Part shown: one piece after another, positions 1 through 7,002 of the stretch | How the letters are laid out: every line of letters begins with the position of its first letter | Position numbering within the stretch: the first letter of the stretch is position 1 | DNA from: Nitrospirota bacterium | GTDB taxonomy: Bacteria > Nitrospirota > UBA9217 | Direction of reading: 5' to 3' | Length of the DNA: 18,736 nt | Assembly (NCBI GenBank): GCA_013334545.1 | Contig: JAAXXJ010000029.1 | Location: 1-18,736, forward strand | Translations under genes and position numbers: made by a program | The notes under the pieces: generated by a model | What the model was told of the DNA's origin: nothing | Database searches by the model: none | What the model saw: the letters and a program-made list of their open reading frames with translations, nothing else

Positions 1-291
1 TGTCTTCGGGTCCAAGGGGCATGCAGTTTCCGTTGAATTGAAACAACTGAGAACAACATGGGGCAGACATAGATATTGAGATTTTTTCACAGGAAGGTTT
101 TAGGCCTACCTCTCCGCTACCCCCGTGGATGGCAACTGACGTAAATACTTGAAAACTTTACTACAAGCTGGATTAAAGGGCAAGGAAAGAAATGGGGCTA
201 GTCGAGGGTCTTAGCAGACAAAATAGGCGGTCCCCTGAGGAAACAGCCTGGAAATAGTCTCTGCTTTGCAGACTTTCTTTATAGCCTATTT
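1..291. other. A+T-rich stretch, no gene recognised
   Basis: Every frame I checked is broken by stops and no known domain appears. On the minus strand an ATG at 70 opens a frame that runs off the window edge for 23 residues, but it has no Shine-Dalgarno sequence. The composition is clearly richer in A+T than the dcw genes, as expected for acquired DNA. It lies just downstream of the AlpA-like gene and may be the decayed or outer part of an element inserted at ssrA. This is inference; no integrase, transposase or att duplication is visible here. Confidence 0.4.
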
Positions 292-528
292 CTATGTGCG
301 AGGCAATTCAGAGGAGATCAACGCCCGAATGTCATCGACGCGCCAACATGTGCAGCGGGCTGACAACTTCACTGGCTTGGGATACCTGCCGGCCTTAACG
401 CCAGCCCACCAGGAACTTTTGCTAATGGGGATGATCGGCTGGATCCCTTTTTTCTTGTCACCCAGAATCTGCGATAACCTCATGAGACCGTATTCCGGAA
501 GACTATGTGTTCTGCTCTCTGCATTCAT
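292..528 (-). CDS. AlpA/excisionase-family helix-turn-helix regulator
   Basis: The 78-residue product matches the small AlpA-type regulators of prophages and integrative elements, which bind DNA and control excision or integrase expression. A leucine-rich segment with MRLSQIL and SKSSWWAGVKAGRYP (residues 16-50) fits the winged helix-turn-helix. It is followed by the hallmark KPVKLSARCTCWR (51-63), corresponding to the family's PxPvklg.r.v.W motif, and then a short helix. The start at 528 is well supported: an AAAGGAGGG Shine-Dalgarno sequence lies about 8 bases upstream. It sits just beyond the ssrA terminator, and E. coli AlpA likewise controls an element (CP4-57) inserted at ssrA. Codon use and base composition differ from the genes further right, consistent with transfer. 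The family call is fairly sure; its target is unknown. Confidence 0.8.
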   Translation of the reverse strand: MNAESRTHSLPEYGLMRLSQILGDKKKGIQPIIPISKSSWWAGVKAGRYPKPVKLSARCTCWRVDDIRALISSELPRT

Positions 529-675
529 AGCTCGTACCCTCCTTTATTCACCAAATCAGTTACAATGGCGATTACAAAAAACTATATCATAGAATACTGA
601 AACGACTTACTGATTGTGGATTAGGTGCAGAGAAGAGAGAGGAGAAGTACCGAAGTCTTAGATTGAATGGTGGTC

Positions 676-737
676 AAAAAAATCGAGGGCTGGAACTCGA
701 ATTCCGGCACGAAACCGGCACGAGTATTTCAGCCCTC
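676..737 (-). terminator. Rho-independent terminator of ssrA
   Basis: An 8-bp stem pairs 685-692 with 730-737 (GAGGGCTG/CAGCCCTC) and can extend by a further A/T pair or two. Read on the minus strand, the stem is followed by ATTTTTTT (683-676). It starts about 27 bases past the tmRNA CCA end. The loop is long and holds two copies of CCGGCACGA, which may form an inner structure. Confidence 0.7.
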
Positions 738-763
738 TTTCTTTATAATTTCAACTACTTAAA

Positions 764-1114
764 TGGTGGAGGCGGCGGGAATCGAACCCGCGTCCGAAAA
801 CCATCAACCGAAAGCTCATACATGCTTATCCCCGCCTTTGATCTCGCCTTCTCCGTCGCCTTGGGGAGAGCTACGGTGTCGGCCAGCCCGGAGATTCTCG
901 CCCTTCCGCTCCGGGCTGCACGGAAGGACCAGCCTGAGTGTGACGTCCCGTTAGCCGTTCAGGCACCAGCCAGGGGACGCGCTACTTAGTTCTTAAGCAG
1001 CGTATGCCAGTTCGTTGTTGGCAGTTGTAGCATGATGGTGTATTTACGTGGCCAACCATCATCCACGGCATGCAACTTTCGATATCACGATCCCCGTCGA
1101 AGCCTGTCGCCCCC
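764..1114 (-). ncRNA. ssrA: tmRNA (SsrA), one-piece
   Basis: This RNA rescues stalled ribosomes: it acts as alanyl-tRNA, then as a template for a degradation tag. The 3' half is unmistakable: TTTCGGACGCGGGTTCGATT leading into CCCGCCGCCTCCACCA, with CCA ending at 764. The 5' end GGGGGCGACAGGCTTCGACG (from 1114) forms a 7-bp acceptor stem with CGCCTCC, including one G-U pair. The conserved TAAGCATGTA lies before the 3' T-arm region. The tag frame encodes ANNELAYAA. The length of 351 nt is normal for a one-piece tmRNA, and CCA is encoded. It is the last gene of the minus-strand run here and is followed by a strong terminator. No convincing promoter was found in the 110 bases before it. Confidence 0.97.
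993..1022 (-). other. tmRNA tag reading frame, peptide ANNELAYAA
   Basis: The resume codon is GCC at 1022-1020. The codons GCC AAC AAC GAA CTG GCA are followed by TAC GCT GCT and a TAA stop at 995-993. The C-terminal YAA and hydrophobic end match the usual ClpXP-recognised SsrA tags. Confidence 0.93.
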
Positions 1115-1137
1115 CTTTTTAAAGAATCAACTACCTG

Positions 1138-1199
1138 ACACGGAGACAGGGTGACGTGGGGACAAATGCCCGTATCGCCTTCCTCTTTGTTCTCCGTGT
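1138..1199. repeat. Inverted repeat ACACGGAGA, ssrA-yggU gap
   Basis: A perfect 9-bp inverted repeat (1138-1146 and 1191-1199) bounds a 44-base interior. The arm sequence resembles the CACGGAGACACAGAG arms at 3213-3306, so this may be a diverged member of that family. It lies just upstream of the tmRNA 5' end and just past the yggU stop. Confidence 0.5.
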
Positions 1200-1224
1200 T
1201 ACAACTCTTCATATTCATGATAAC

Positions 1225-1539
1225 CTATTGCTTGGCGTTATTCAACAAACGAATGACGTCTTCCTCGCTCATACCGAAGATCTTTATGCGTTTTTCCCGG
1301 GATATGTGGCCGGAGACGATCTCGACCTGCGACTTGCCGACGGAGAGGGTGTCGGAAAGAAATTTGACCAGGGCCTCGTTCGCAGCGCCGTCAACGGGCG
1401 GCGCCGTTAGTCTGATCTTGAGAGAACCGTCCTGCATGCGGGAGACGCCGTTCTTCGAGGCACGGGGCTGGATCCGGACGGAGAAGGTGGCGCTGAGGTC
1501 AGTCTGCTTTTGCTTCCGGCTGCTCGGCCTTCCCTTCAC
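1225..1539 (-). CDS. yggU: YggU/DUF167 family protein
   Basis: The 104-residue product is a small conserved protein of unknown biochemical role. Its DUF167 core runs from about residue 16 to 95: SVRIQPRASKNGV, LKIRLTAPPVDGAANEALV and the C-terminal VEIVSGHISREKRIKI all match the family. The start is GTG at 1539, preceded by GAGGAGG about 8 bases away; the first 14 residues are not part of the conserved domain. The gene overlaps the end of divIVA by 41 bases in another frame, which implies translational coupling. It ends the pgeF-yggS-proC-yggT-divIVA-yggU run, an order in which yggT, yggS and proC commonly travel together. Confidence 0.9.
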   Translation of the reverse strand: MKGRPSSRKQKQTDLSATFSVRIQPRASKNGVSRMQDGSLKIRLTAPPVDGAANEALVKFLSDTLSVGKSQVEIVSGHISREKRIKIFGMSEEDVIRLLNNAKQ

Positions 1540-1987
1540 CGCCGCCCTCCTCGAAATGGGCCATCTCCAGGTGCATATGGATCATCTTTTTCATGTCCTC
1601 GAGAAAGTGGTGCTTCTGGCGCCGCAGCTCGATGATCTCGGATTCCAGCTGGAGCTTCTCCTCCCGGGCGCGCTCAAGGGTCTGCTGATACTTGATCTCG
1701 GCGTCCTTCACCATGAGCTGCGCCTCTTTCCGGGCGTTCTCACGGATGTCCTCGGCCAGCCTGTGCGTCGAGATCATGGTGCTCTTGAGCGTGTCCTCCC
1801 GGTCCCGGTAGTCCCGCATGCGCTCATCATAGGTGTCGCGGAACTCGCGAAGCTCGGTCACCTCGCGTACGAGGCCCTCCATCTCCTCGCGCACCACGTC
1901 GAGGAACGCCTCGACCTCGGTGCGTTCATAGCCGCGGAAGGCGATGTGGAACCGTTTCTGCTGGATATCGAGCGGTGTTACCTTCAT
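1499..1987 (-). CDS. divIVA: DivIVA domain protein, coiled coil
   Basis: The product (162 aa) belongs to the DivIVA/GpsB family, coiled-coil scaffolds that gather at curved membranes such as poles and septa. The N-terminal lipid-binding module is clear: MKVTPLDIQQKRFHIAFRGY with FRGY at 17-20, then EVEAFLDVVREE. Residues about 30-140 are highly charged heptad-like helix. The tail (FEEGGGEGKAEQPEAKAD) is acidic and low in complexity. An AAAGGGAG Shine-Dalgarno sequence precedes the ATG, and yggT ends 18 bases upstream. DivIVA is best known from Gram-positives; such homologues also occur in delta-proteobacterial and Nitrospirota genomes, where their role is little studied. Confidence 0.92.
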   Translation of the reverse strand: MKVTPLDIQQKRFHIAFRGYERTEVEAFLDVVREEMEGLVREVTELREFRDTYDERMRDYRDREDTLKSTMISTHRLAEDIRENARKEAQLMVKDAEIKYQQTLERAREEKLQLESEIIELRRQKHHFLEDMKKMIHMHLEMAHFEEGGGEGKAEQPEAKAD

Positions 1988-2005
1988 GGCACGTTCTCCC
2001 TTTCC

Positions 2006-2305
2006 TCAGCGCATGGAATAGCCGATACGGACCAGCGTGTCGACAACGGCGATCTCCAGGAAATAGATGATCAGGATCGCAATGAGCGGCGAGAGATCGA
2101 TCCCCAGCCGGTATGCCGGCACCAGCTTCCGGAGCGGCCTGAGCACCGGTTCGGTGATCCGCGTCAGGAACTGGACGATGGGATTATAGGGGTCCGGGTT
2201 CACCCAGGACAGGAGCGCCCGGATGATGATGACCCACATATAGATATTGAGAACAACGCCCAGTACCTTGGCGATTCCCAGAATGACGTTACCGAATACG
2301 AACAT
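2006..2305 (-). CDS. yggT: YggT family membrane protein
   Basis: The 99-residue inner-membrane protein has two hydrophobic segments (about residues 7-34 and 68-90) joined by the family signature RALLSWVNPDPYNPIV and TEPVLRPLRKLVP, then GIDLSPLIAILII. Bacterial YggT has been linked to osmotic stress and ion handling, and homologues in plastids and cyanobacteria to membrane organisation, but the exact function is unsettled. The start is secure: AAGGAGGAGTA lies directly before the ATG. It sits between proC and divIVA, and proC ends 71 bases upstream. Confidence 0.93.
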   Translation of the reverse strand: MFVFGNVILGIAKVLGVVLNIYMWVIIIRALLSWVNPDPYNPIVQFLTRITEPVLRPLRKLVPAYRLGIDLSPLIAILIIYFLEIAVVDTLVRIGYSMR

Positions 2306-2376
2306 TACTCCTCCTTACGATGCTGACAAGTCCCCGCGTCTCCCCGTCTCCCTGCCCCGGCGTCGAGCATTATCAG

Positions 2377-3189
2377 CTACTTCCCCAGCTCCTTGCTCCT
2401 CGCCGTCGCCGCCTCCACTGCGTTTATGAGCGTCGCCCGCAGCTTGCCCTTCTCGAGCATATGCAGCCCTTCTATGGTCGTGCCGCCCGGGGAGGTCACC
2501 ATGTCCCGCAGCTTTCCGGGGTGTTCATGGGTCTCGAGCACCATCTTTGCCGCGCCATAGACCGTCTGGGCGGAGAGCTCGAGCGCGAGCGGCCGAGGAA
2601 GGCCCGCCTTGACGCCGGCGTCCGTCAGCGCCTCAATGATCGTAAAGACGTATGCCGGCCCGCTGCCCGAGAGGCCTGTCACCGCGTCCATGAGCTTTTC
2701 TTCGACCACCACGGCCCGGCCGACAGCGCCGAAGATCTGCTGGGCGGTCATCATGTCCGACGCTGTGGAGATCGACCCGGCGGCAAGCGCGGCCGCGCCG
2801 GAAAGCACCAATGCAGGAGTGTTCGGCATCACCCGGATGACCCGGGGCTTCTTCGTCAGCATCGTCTCGATCCGGGCGATGGTCACCCCCGCTGCGATCG
2901 AGATCACGAGCTTCTCCTTGTCCGCCACAGGCTCGATCTTGGACAGCACCACGTCGATGATCTGGGGTTTCACACAGAGGAGGATGATATCGGCCTGTGC
3001 CGCGGCGTCCCGATTGCTCCTCTGGACGACGATCCCATAGGTCTTGTTCAGATGATCGAGCCGCTCGGTGGAGACGTCGGACACGAGGATCCGGTCCGAT
3101 TTCGCGACCCCTGCAGCGAGCATCCCCTTGATGAGCGCCTCGGCCATGTTGCCGCCGCCGAGAAAGGCGATCTTTTGGTCTAAGGCCAT
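2377..3189 (-). CDS. proC: Pyrroline-5-carboxylate reductase
   Basis: It catalyses the last step of proline synthesis, reducing 1-pyrroline-5-carboxylate with NAD(P)H in the cytoplasm. The 270 residues show the Rossmann motif IAFLGGGNMAEALI (7-20), LLCVKPQ (70-76), VMPNTPALV (120-128) and the C-terminal dimerisation/substrate domain with GLSGSGPAY (172-180) and DMVTSPGGTTIEGL (229-242). The length is typical. The frame is open up to 3246, but ATG 3189 is chosen because GGAGGTTGT lies directly upstream and the protein then begins at the usual place; the extra 19 codons fall in a repeat. It shares the minus strand with yggS, but a palindromic repeat separates the two. Confidence 0.97.
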   Translation of the reverse strand: MALDQKIAFLGGGNMAEALIKGMLAAGVAKSDRILVSDVSTERLDHLNKTYGIVVQRSNRDAAAQADIILLCVKPQIIDVVLSKIEPVADKEKLVISIAAGVTIARIETMLTKKPRVIRVMPNTPALVLSGAAALAAGSISTASDMMTAQQIFGAVGRAVVVEEKLMDAVTGLSGSGPAYVFTIIEALTDAGVKAGLPRPLALELSAQTVYGAAKMVLETHEHPGKLRDMVTSPGGTTIEGLHMLEKGKLRATLINAVEAATARSKELGK

Positions 3190-3212
3190 ACAACCTCCAA
3201 AGTCAGCTTCTT

Positions 3213-3306
3213 TACCACGGAGGCACGGAGACACAGAGAACTGCAATACAAAATGATTTCAGTTCTTGTCGATAGAAACCTCTGTGACCTCTGTGTCTCT
3301 GTGGTA
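3213..3306. repeat. Intergenic inverted repeat, family A
   Basis: Two imperfectly complementary arms, 3213-3238 (TACCACGGAGGCACGGAGAC plus ACAGAG) and 3280-3306 (ending CTCTGTGGTA), enclose about 41 bases. The centre contains AGTTCTTGTCGA (3261-3272), which recurs exactly in the element at 17358-17431. Arms built from CACGGAG/CACAGAG units suggest internal duplication. The element fills most of the proC-yggS gap. RNA across it would fold into a long hairpin. No coding capacity is seen. Confidence 0.8.
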
Positions 3307-3320
3307 TATTTTTTGTGCTC

Positions 3321-4004
3321 TTATCTCTCTCCGAATATCGCCGTTCCTACGCGCACCAGCGTCGCGCCTTCCTCGATCGCCACCTCAAAGTCGCCGCTCA
3401 TGCCCATGGACAGCTCGTTCATCGAAATGCCGGCGATCCCTTCCTTCCGGACGGCATGGGCCAGGTCCCGCAGCTTCCGGAAATAGGGGCGTGAGTCCTC
3501 AGGATCATTCGAGAGCGGCGGCATGGTCATGAGGCCCAGGACCCTGATGTGCTTCAGCCCCGCCGCTTCCCTGACGAGCCGCACAGTGTCCCCGATGCTC
3601 ACGCCTGCCTTGGCCGCCTCACCCGCGATGCTCACCTCGATGAGGACGTCCTGTACCTTCCCGTTCTTGGCGGCCTGCTTATCGATCTCCATTGCGAGTA
3701 CAAGGTTATCGACGGAATGGATGAGATCGAAGAGCTTCACCGCGTACTTCGCCTTGTTCGTCTGGAGGTGGCCGATCAAGTGCCAGCTCGCGATCCTGCC
3801 GAGCGCTTCGATCTTCTCCTTCGCTTCCTGCACGCGGTTCTCGCCGAGGACCGAAGCCCCGGCCGCGGCCGCCTCGCGGATGCGGTCAAGGTCCACGGTC
3901 TTGGTAACGGTCACGAGCCGGATTGCTGAGGGGTCCCTGCCTGCTCGCCGCGCCGCGGCGGCTAATCGGTTCTGGACCGCTTTGAAATTCTCAGCAACAG
4001 ACAT
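3321..4004 (-). CDS. yggS: YggS/PLPBP family PLP homeostasis protein
   Basis: This is a single-domain, alanine-racemase-like (fold type III) protein that binds pyridoxal phosphate and buffers PLP and amino-acid pools without known catalysis. Among its 227 residues, LVTVTKTV carries the PLP lysine (K35); GENRVQEAKEKI, WHLIGHLQTNKAK, HSVDN, GLMTMPP and LSMGMSGDFEVAIEEGATLVRVGTAIFG are all family signatures. The size is standard. The Shine-Dalgarno match before ATG 4004 is weak. The yggS-proC-yggT neighbourhood is widely conserved in bacteria. Confidence 0.96.
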   Translation of the reverse strand: MSVAENFKAVQNRLAAAARRAGRDPSAIRLVTVTKTVDLDRIREAAAAGASVLGENRVQEAKEKIEALGRIASWHLIGHLQTNKAKYAVKLFDLIHSVDNLVLAMEIDKQAAKNGKVQDVLIEVSIAGEAAKAGVSIGDTVRLVREAAGLKHIRVLGLMTMPPLSNDPEDSRPYFRKLRDLAHAVRKEGIAGISMNELSMGMSGDFEVAIEEGATLVRVGTAIFGER

Positions 4005-4016
4005 AAGGGCCTATGC

Positions 4017-4233
4017 AACCACGGATGAACACAGATAACAATATGACCATGCCATTGGCAGTGAACCTTTGGCACGGATAACTTCTGATAAAAACCCTGA
4101 TAATAGCGGATAGGGCATAAGATTTGGCATTAGTGTAGATCCAAGCCAAAGACCGATCATGCCTCTTCAGGCGGTTCCTCCGCCCTGATCCGTGTCAAAA
4201 TCGCCTTTGACCTTATCTTGTTCATCCGTGGTT
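4017..4233. repeat. Nested intergenic inverted repeat, family B
   Basis: The outer arms are a perfect 15-bp inverted repeat, AACCACGGATGAACA (4017-4031) and its complement at 4219-4233; allowing one bulged base (4032), pairing extends through AGATAA. Nested inside is a second pair, TTTGGCACGGAT (4068-4079) against ATCCGTGTCAAA (4188-4199), 11 of 12 matching. The inner arm type recurs at 12720-12849. The element fills essentially the whole pgeF-yggS gap, and no gene is seen in it. Confidence 0.78.
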
Positions 4234-4243
4234 CCGTGCTCTT

Positions 4244-5032
4244 TCACGGCTTCAGCATGATCACCGACAGCATCCTGCCCGTCCTGCCCTCCGCACGGAA
4301 GGAATAGAACAGCTCCTTCCTGCAGGATGTGCACATGCCGGCGGCGTGAATGTTCTTTTCCGCTAGGCCGACCTGCATCAGTTCGATGTGGTTCGCCTTC
4401 ACGAGATCAAGGCTCCACCGGTCCTTCCCCTGCGGCTCAGAAACTTCCCGCCAGAACGAGAAGGCCGCTTGCACCGGCCCCATGACCGGCTCGTCCACCT
4501 CGTAGCACTCCGGACCGATAGCGGGGCCAATGGCGGCGATCAGCCGGGACGGCTCGGAGCGGAACTCCTCGTGCATCCGATAGACCGCCTTCTGGACGAT
4601 CTTCTTCACCGTGCTCCTCCATCCCGCGTGCACCGCGGCCACGGCCGGCCTCACCGGGTCGAAGAGCAGGATGGGCACGCAGTCGGCGGTCTCGACGCCC
4701 ACGGCGATCCCCGGGACATCGGTCATCAAAGCGTCGGCATGGACGGACCGGGCCCCCCGGATGTTCAGCTCATCGATGCGGATGATGTTCTCTCCATGCA
4801 CCTGGTTCACCATCGCCACACGGTCGATATGGATTCCGAAGGCGTGTGCAACTGCGCTCCAGTCGTCAGGCTGCCTGACGCCGTTGCTCTTGGCGCCCAG
4901 CCCGCCGTGCCTCGTGGTAAAGGCGTGGAGGAATCTCCCTGTCTTGTCCAGGGCCGGTACCGTCAGGTACTCCATCTCGCTGACCGATCCGGCGATGGTG
5001 CTTTTTTTATGATGGGACTTGACCGTGCTCAT
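4244..5032 (-). CDS. pgeF: PgeF, peptidoglycan editing factor (YfiH/laccase-domain)
   Basis: The product (262 aa) belongs to the YfiH family. In E. coli PgeF removes wrongly built UDP-MurNAc-L-Ser so that L-Ala stays at position 1 of the stem peptide; homologues also show purine nucleoside and phenol-oxidase activity in vitro. The metal-site motifs are intact: NQVHGE (H79), ETADCVPILLFD (C118) and HAGWRSTV (H135), followed by AAIGPAIGPECYEV and the C-terminal MCTSCRKELFYSFRAEGRTGR. ATG 5032 has only a weak AAGAAGAG upstream, and M20 (4975) is a possible alternative start. Its location next to division and wall genes suits its role. Confidence 0.94.
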   Translation of the reverse strand: MSTVKSHHKKSTIAGSVSEMEYLTVPALDKTGRFLHAFTTRHGGLGAKSNGVRQPDDWSAVAHAFGIHIDRVAMVNQVHGENIIRIDELNIRGARSVHADALMTDVPGIAVGVETADCVPILLFDPVRPAVAAVHAGWRSTVKKIVQKAVYRMHEEFRSEPSRLIAAIGPAIGPECYEVDEPVMGPVQAAFSFWREVSEPQGKDRWSLDLVKANHIELMQVGLAEKNIHAAGMCTSCRKELFYSFRAEGRTGRMLSVIMLKP

Positions 5033-5049
5033 CGTTCTCTTCTTTTGTT

Positions 5050-5241
5050 AAAGCTCCCTGCGGCAGGCTGCAGGGAATCTTCGGTCCTCAGGGTAGGATG
5101 TGTATCCTATGGATAGATTGCTCATGGATTTAAGCTCCCTATGGATAGCTGCATGGAGCTTCGATCCTCAGGGAAGTTCGTTATTCTAATCGCTCGCTAA
5201 CCCCGCGGGGAACTGCGGGGAATGCGCTCGCTCCTGGATTT
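5050..5241. repeat. Tandem intergenic element, family C (two units)
   Basis: Two related units lie end to end. Both begin near AAGCTCCCT (about 5051 and 5132), share CTTCG(G/A)TCCTCAGGG and end in a CTC(A/C)TGGATT-type sequence. The second unit holds a 59-base block (5182-5240) that recurs at 13912-13970 with only about six bases changed, all within a hairpin loop (stem CCCCGC/GCGGGG). The right edge meets the stop codon of the radical SAM gene (TTA at 5240-5242), so the element touches the coding end. No transposase is nearby. Confidence 0.82.
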
Positions 5242-6967
5242 AAGCGCAGGCCCCGCAGGTCCTGCACGTTCCGACCTTACAGGGCGGCGTGTATCTGCCC
5301 TCCAGCGCCCGCGTGTGCTCGCTCTTAAGATATTCTTTTCTCACCCCTATGTCAATGAAATCCCAGGGAAGGACCTCGTCGAACGACCGTTGCCGCGTGA
5401 CGTAGAACGCCATGTCGAACTTGAGATCGCGGCATGCTGCCTTCCAGTCGCCTCCCCGCTCATGGGCCGCCTTGAGAAGCTTGCCGACCCGACGGTCGCC
5501 GCGCGACAGGAGCGCCTGGATGGACTCCCACTTGGGAAGGTCGTGGATCATGTTCATATTGCCGATCTTCTTCACCGCCTTTTCGAGCTGGCGCTGCTTA
5601 CGGTTCAGGTCTCCCACCTCCTCCATGGGCTCCCACTGGAACGGCGTGAATGGCTTGGGCACGAAGGAGTTCACGGACAGCGTGATCCTGCCGATCCTGC
5701 CGGCGGGCCGCGCGTGCCTGAGCTGGACATTGTGCACTTGTTCGGCGAGGGCGATGATGGCGTCGATGTCCTCCTGCGTTTCCGTCGGCAGGCCGATGAT
5801 GAAATATAATTTGAGATTGGGGATGCCCGCGCCGAAGACCAGGTCGGCGGCGCGCAGGATATCCGCTTCCGTTACCCCCTTGTTGATCACCTTGCGGAGC
5901 CGCTCGGAGCCCGCCTCGGGCGCGATGGCAATGGTCTTATGGCCGCTCTTCGCCAGCCGTTCGATGAGCGGCCGGCTGAGCGAATCGGCGCGCAGGGACG
6001 ACACGGACAGGCTTCCCTGTATCGATGAACAGAGGTCGTCGATCGCAGGATAATCGGACAGGGCTGACCCGACGAGGCCGATCTTTCCGCAGCGTTCGTC
6101 AGCCTGTTTCGCCTGCGCCTGCCCTCCCTGTGCCGAAAGGTTCCGCGGCGGGAGGTAGATGTAGCCGGCCATGCAGAACCGGCAGTGCCGTCCGCATCCC
6201 CGCGTCACCTCGGCGAGATGCATGTCGCTGAACTCGGTGTCAGGCGTGAGGATGACCGTGGCTGCCGGCTTGCCGTTGATGTCCGCGACGCGCCGCTTCT
6301 TGATGATAGCCGGGGCCTCCGGTATGAGCGGCCTCCGCTCCCGGACCGTGCCGTCATCGTTGTACGCGATCTCGTAGAATTCGGGGATATACGCGCCCGG
6401 TATCGAACAAAGGGCGCGAAGCAGCTCCTGCCGGCCGTGACCCCGGTTCGCCTTGTAGGCATCGAGAAACTCTCCGGCAACCTCCTCGCCTTCACCCACG
6501 ATCGCCACATCAAAGAGGTCCGCAAGAGGCTCGGGATTGAAGAACGTGCAGATGCCGCCGAGGACAAGCAGCGGATCTTCCCCCGTCCGCTCTGTTCTGT
6601 CCGGAGCGATGCCCGCCAGCCGCAGCATCTTGAGCACGTTCAGATAGTCCTGCTCGAACGAGACGGAGAAGGCGAGAATGTCGAAGTCCCGAACCGGCCG
6701 CCGGGTCTCGAGCGCAAAGAGCCTCGTACCTGACCGTTCGTACTCCGGAAGGTCGGCTTCATCAGGCAGGAACACGCGCTCGCATGCCGTGTCACGACGC
6801 TGGTTCAGGACAGAATAGACCTGGTGCACGCCGAGGTTCGACATGCCCACATGGTAGGTGTTGGGATAGGCCAGGGCGATCTCGACGTCGGCCCCCCGCG
6901 CCTTGAAGACGGTCCCCTTCTCCGCGGCGAGCAGCGCTTCGGCCTTTTCCTTGAGCCCTCTGGACAT
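5240..6967 (-). CDS. Radical SAM protein, B12-binding-like N-terminus (TIGR03960-type)
   Basis: The 575-residue enzyme has a cobalamin-binding-like N-terminal domain (about 25-215; YPNTYHVGMSNLG, LVLGGICTFFNPEPLAD, VGEGEE) without an obvious DxHxxG cobalamin motif. A radical SAM core follows with the cluster motif C258-x3-C262-x2-C265 (CGRHCRFC), then IAPEAGSERLRKVINKG and FIIGLPTET. The C-terminus ends in a cysteine cluster (C563, C568, C571, C574). This matches the uncharacterised family often fused to or next to a DUF2344 partner; no partner is seen here. The substrate is unknown. ATG 6967 lies 5 bases past a perfect TATAAT and has no Shine-Dalgarno sequence, suggesting a leaderless mRNA. 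The stop abuts repeat family C. Confidence 0.88.
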   Translation of the reverse strand: MSRGLKEKAEALLAAEKGTVFKARGADVEIALAYPNTYHVGMSNLGVHQVYSVLNQRRDTACERVFLPDEADLPEYERSGTRLFALETRRPVRDFDILAFSVSFEQDYLNVLKMLRLAGIAPDRTERTGEDPLLVLGGICTFFNPEPLADLFDVAIVGEGEEVAGEFLDAYKANRGHGRQELLRALCSIPGAYIPEFYEIAYNDDGTVRERRPLIPEAPAIIKKRRVADINGKPAATVILTPDTEFSDMHLAEVTRGCGRHCRFCMAGYIYLPPRNLSAQGGQAQAKQADERCGKIGLVGSALSDYPAIDDLCSSIQGSLSVSSLRADSLSRPLIERLAKSGHKTIAIAPEAGSERLRKVINKGVTEADILRAADLVFGAGIPNLKLYFIIGLPTETQEDIDAIIALAEQVHNVQLRHARPAGRIGRITLSVNSFVPKPFTPFQWEPMEEVGDLNRKQRQLEKAVKKIGNMNMIHDLPKWESIQALLSRGDRRVGKLLKAAHERGGDWKAACRDLKFDMAFYVTRQRSFDEVLPWDFIDIGVRKEYLKSEHTRALEGRYTPPCKVGTCRTCGACA

Positions 6968-6972
6968 ATGCG

Positions 6973-7002
6973 ATTATACTATGCTTTCGCGTATGAGCGC
7001 AA
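6973..7002 (-). promoter_or_regulatory. Sigma-70-type promoter of the radical SAM gene
   Basis: On the minus strand, TTGCGC (7002-6997), an 18-base spacer and TATAAT (6978-6973) are followed 5 bases later by the ATG. Transcription would start at or within a base or two of the start codon. The -10 is perfect; the -35 matches only TTG. Confidence 0.55.

Noticed and set aside
47..70. Possible minus-strand gene start at 70 running off the window
   Set aside because: Only 23 codons are visible, with no Shine-Dalgarno sequence and no recognisable motif.
266..592. Plus-strand ORF of 108 codons over the AlpA-like gene
   Set aside because: It lies antisense to a better-supported gene with a strong Shine-Dalgarno sequence and shows no recognisable domain.
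699..724. GAATTCCGGCACGA and CCGGCACGAG, resembling a cDNA cloning adapter
   Set aside because: It sits in the loop of a natural ssrA terminator as a short direct repeat and the flanks are continuous; coincidence is more likely than vector.
663..989. Plus-strand ORFs across 663-989, including one reading EAAGIEPASE
   Set aside because: This is the reverse complement of the tmRNA 3' end, a well-known source of false protein annotations.
1115..1137. TTTAAA just upstream of the tmRNA as its -10 box
   Set aside because: No matching -35 was found and pre-tmRNA usually starts further upstream, so the promoter cannot be placed.
1151..2326. Long plus-strand ORF of 391 codons
   Set aside because: It is antisense to yggU, divIVA and yggT, all of which match known families with good starts.
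3213..3306. Short repeated CACGGAG/CACAGAG units as a CRISPR-like array
   Set aside because: The units are short, unequal and arranged as inverted arms of one palindrome, with no spacers and no cas genes.
4068..4090. TTTGGCACGGAT as a second sigma-54 promoter
   Set aside because: There is no GC at the -12 position with 10-base spacing, and the sequence is an arm of a repeat.
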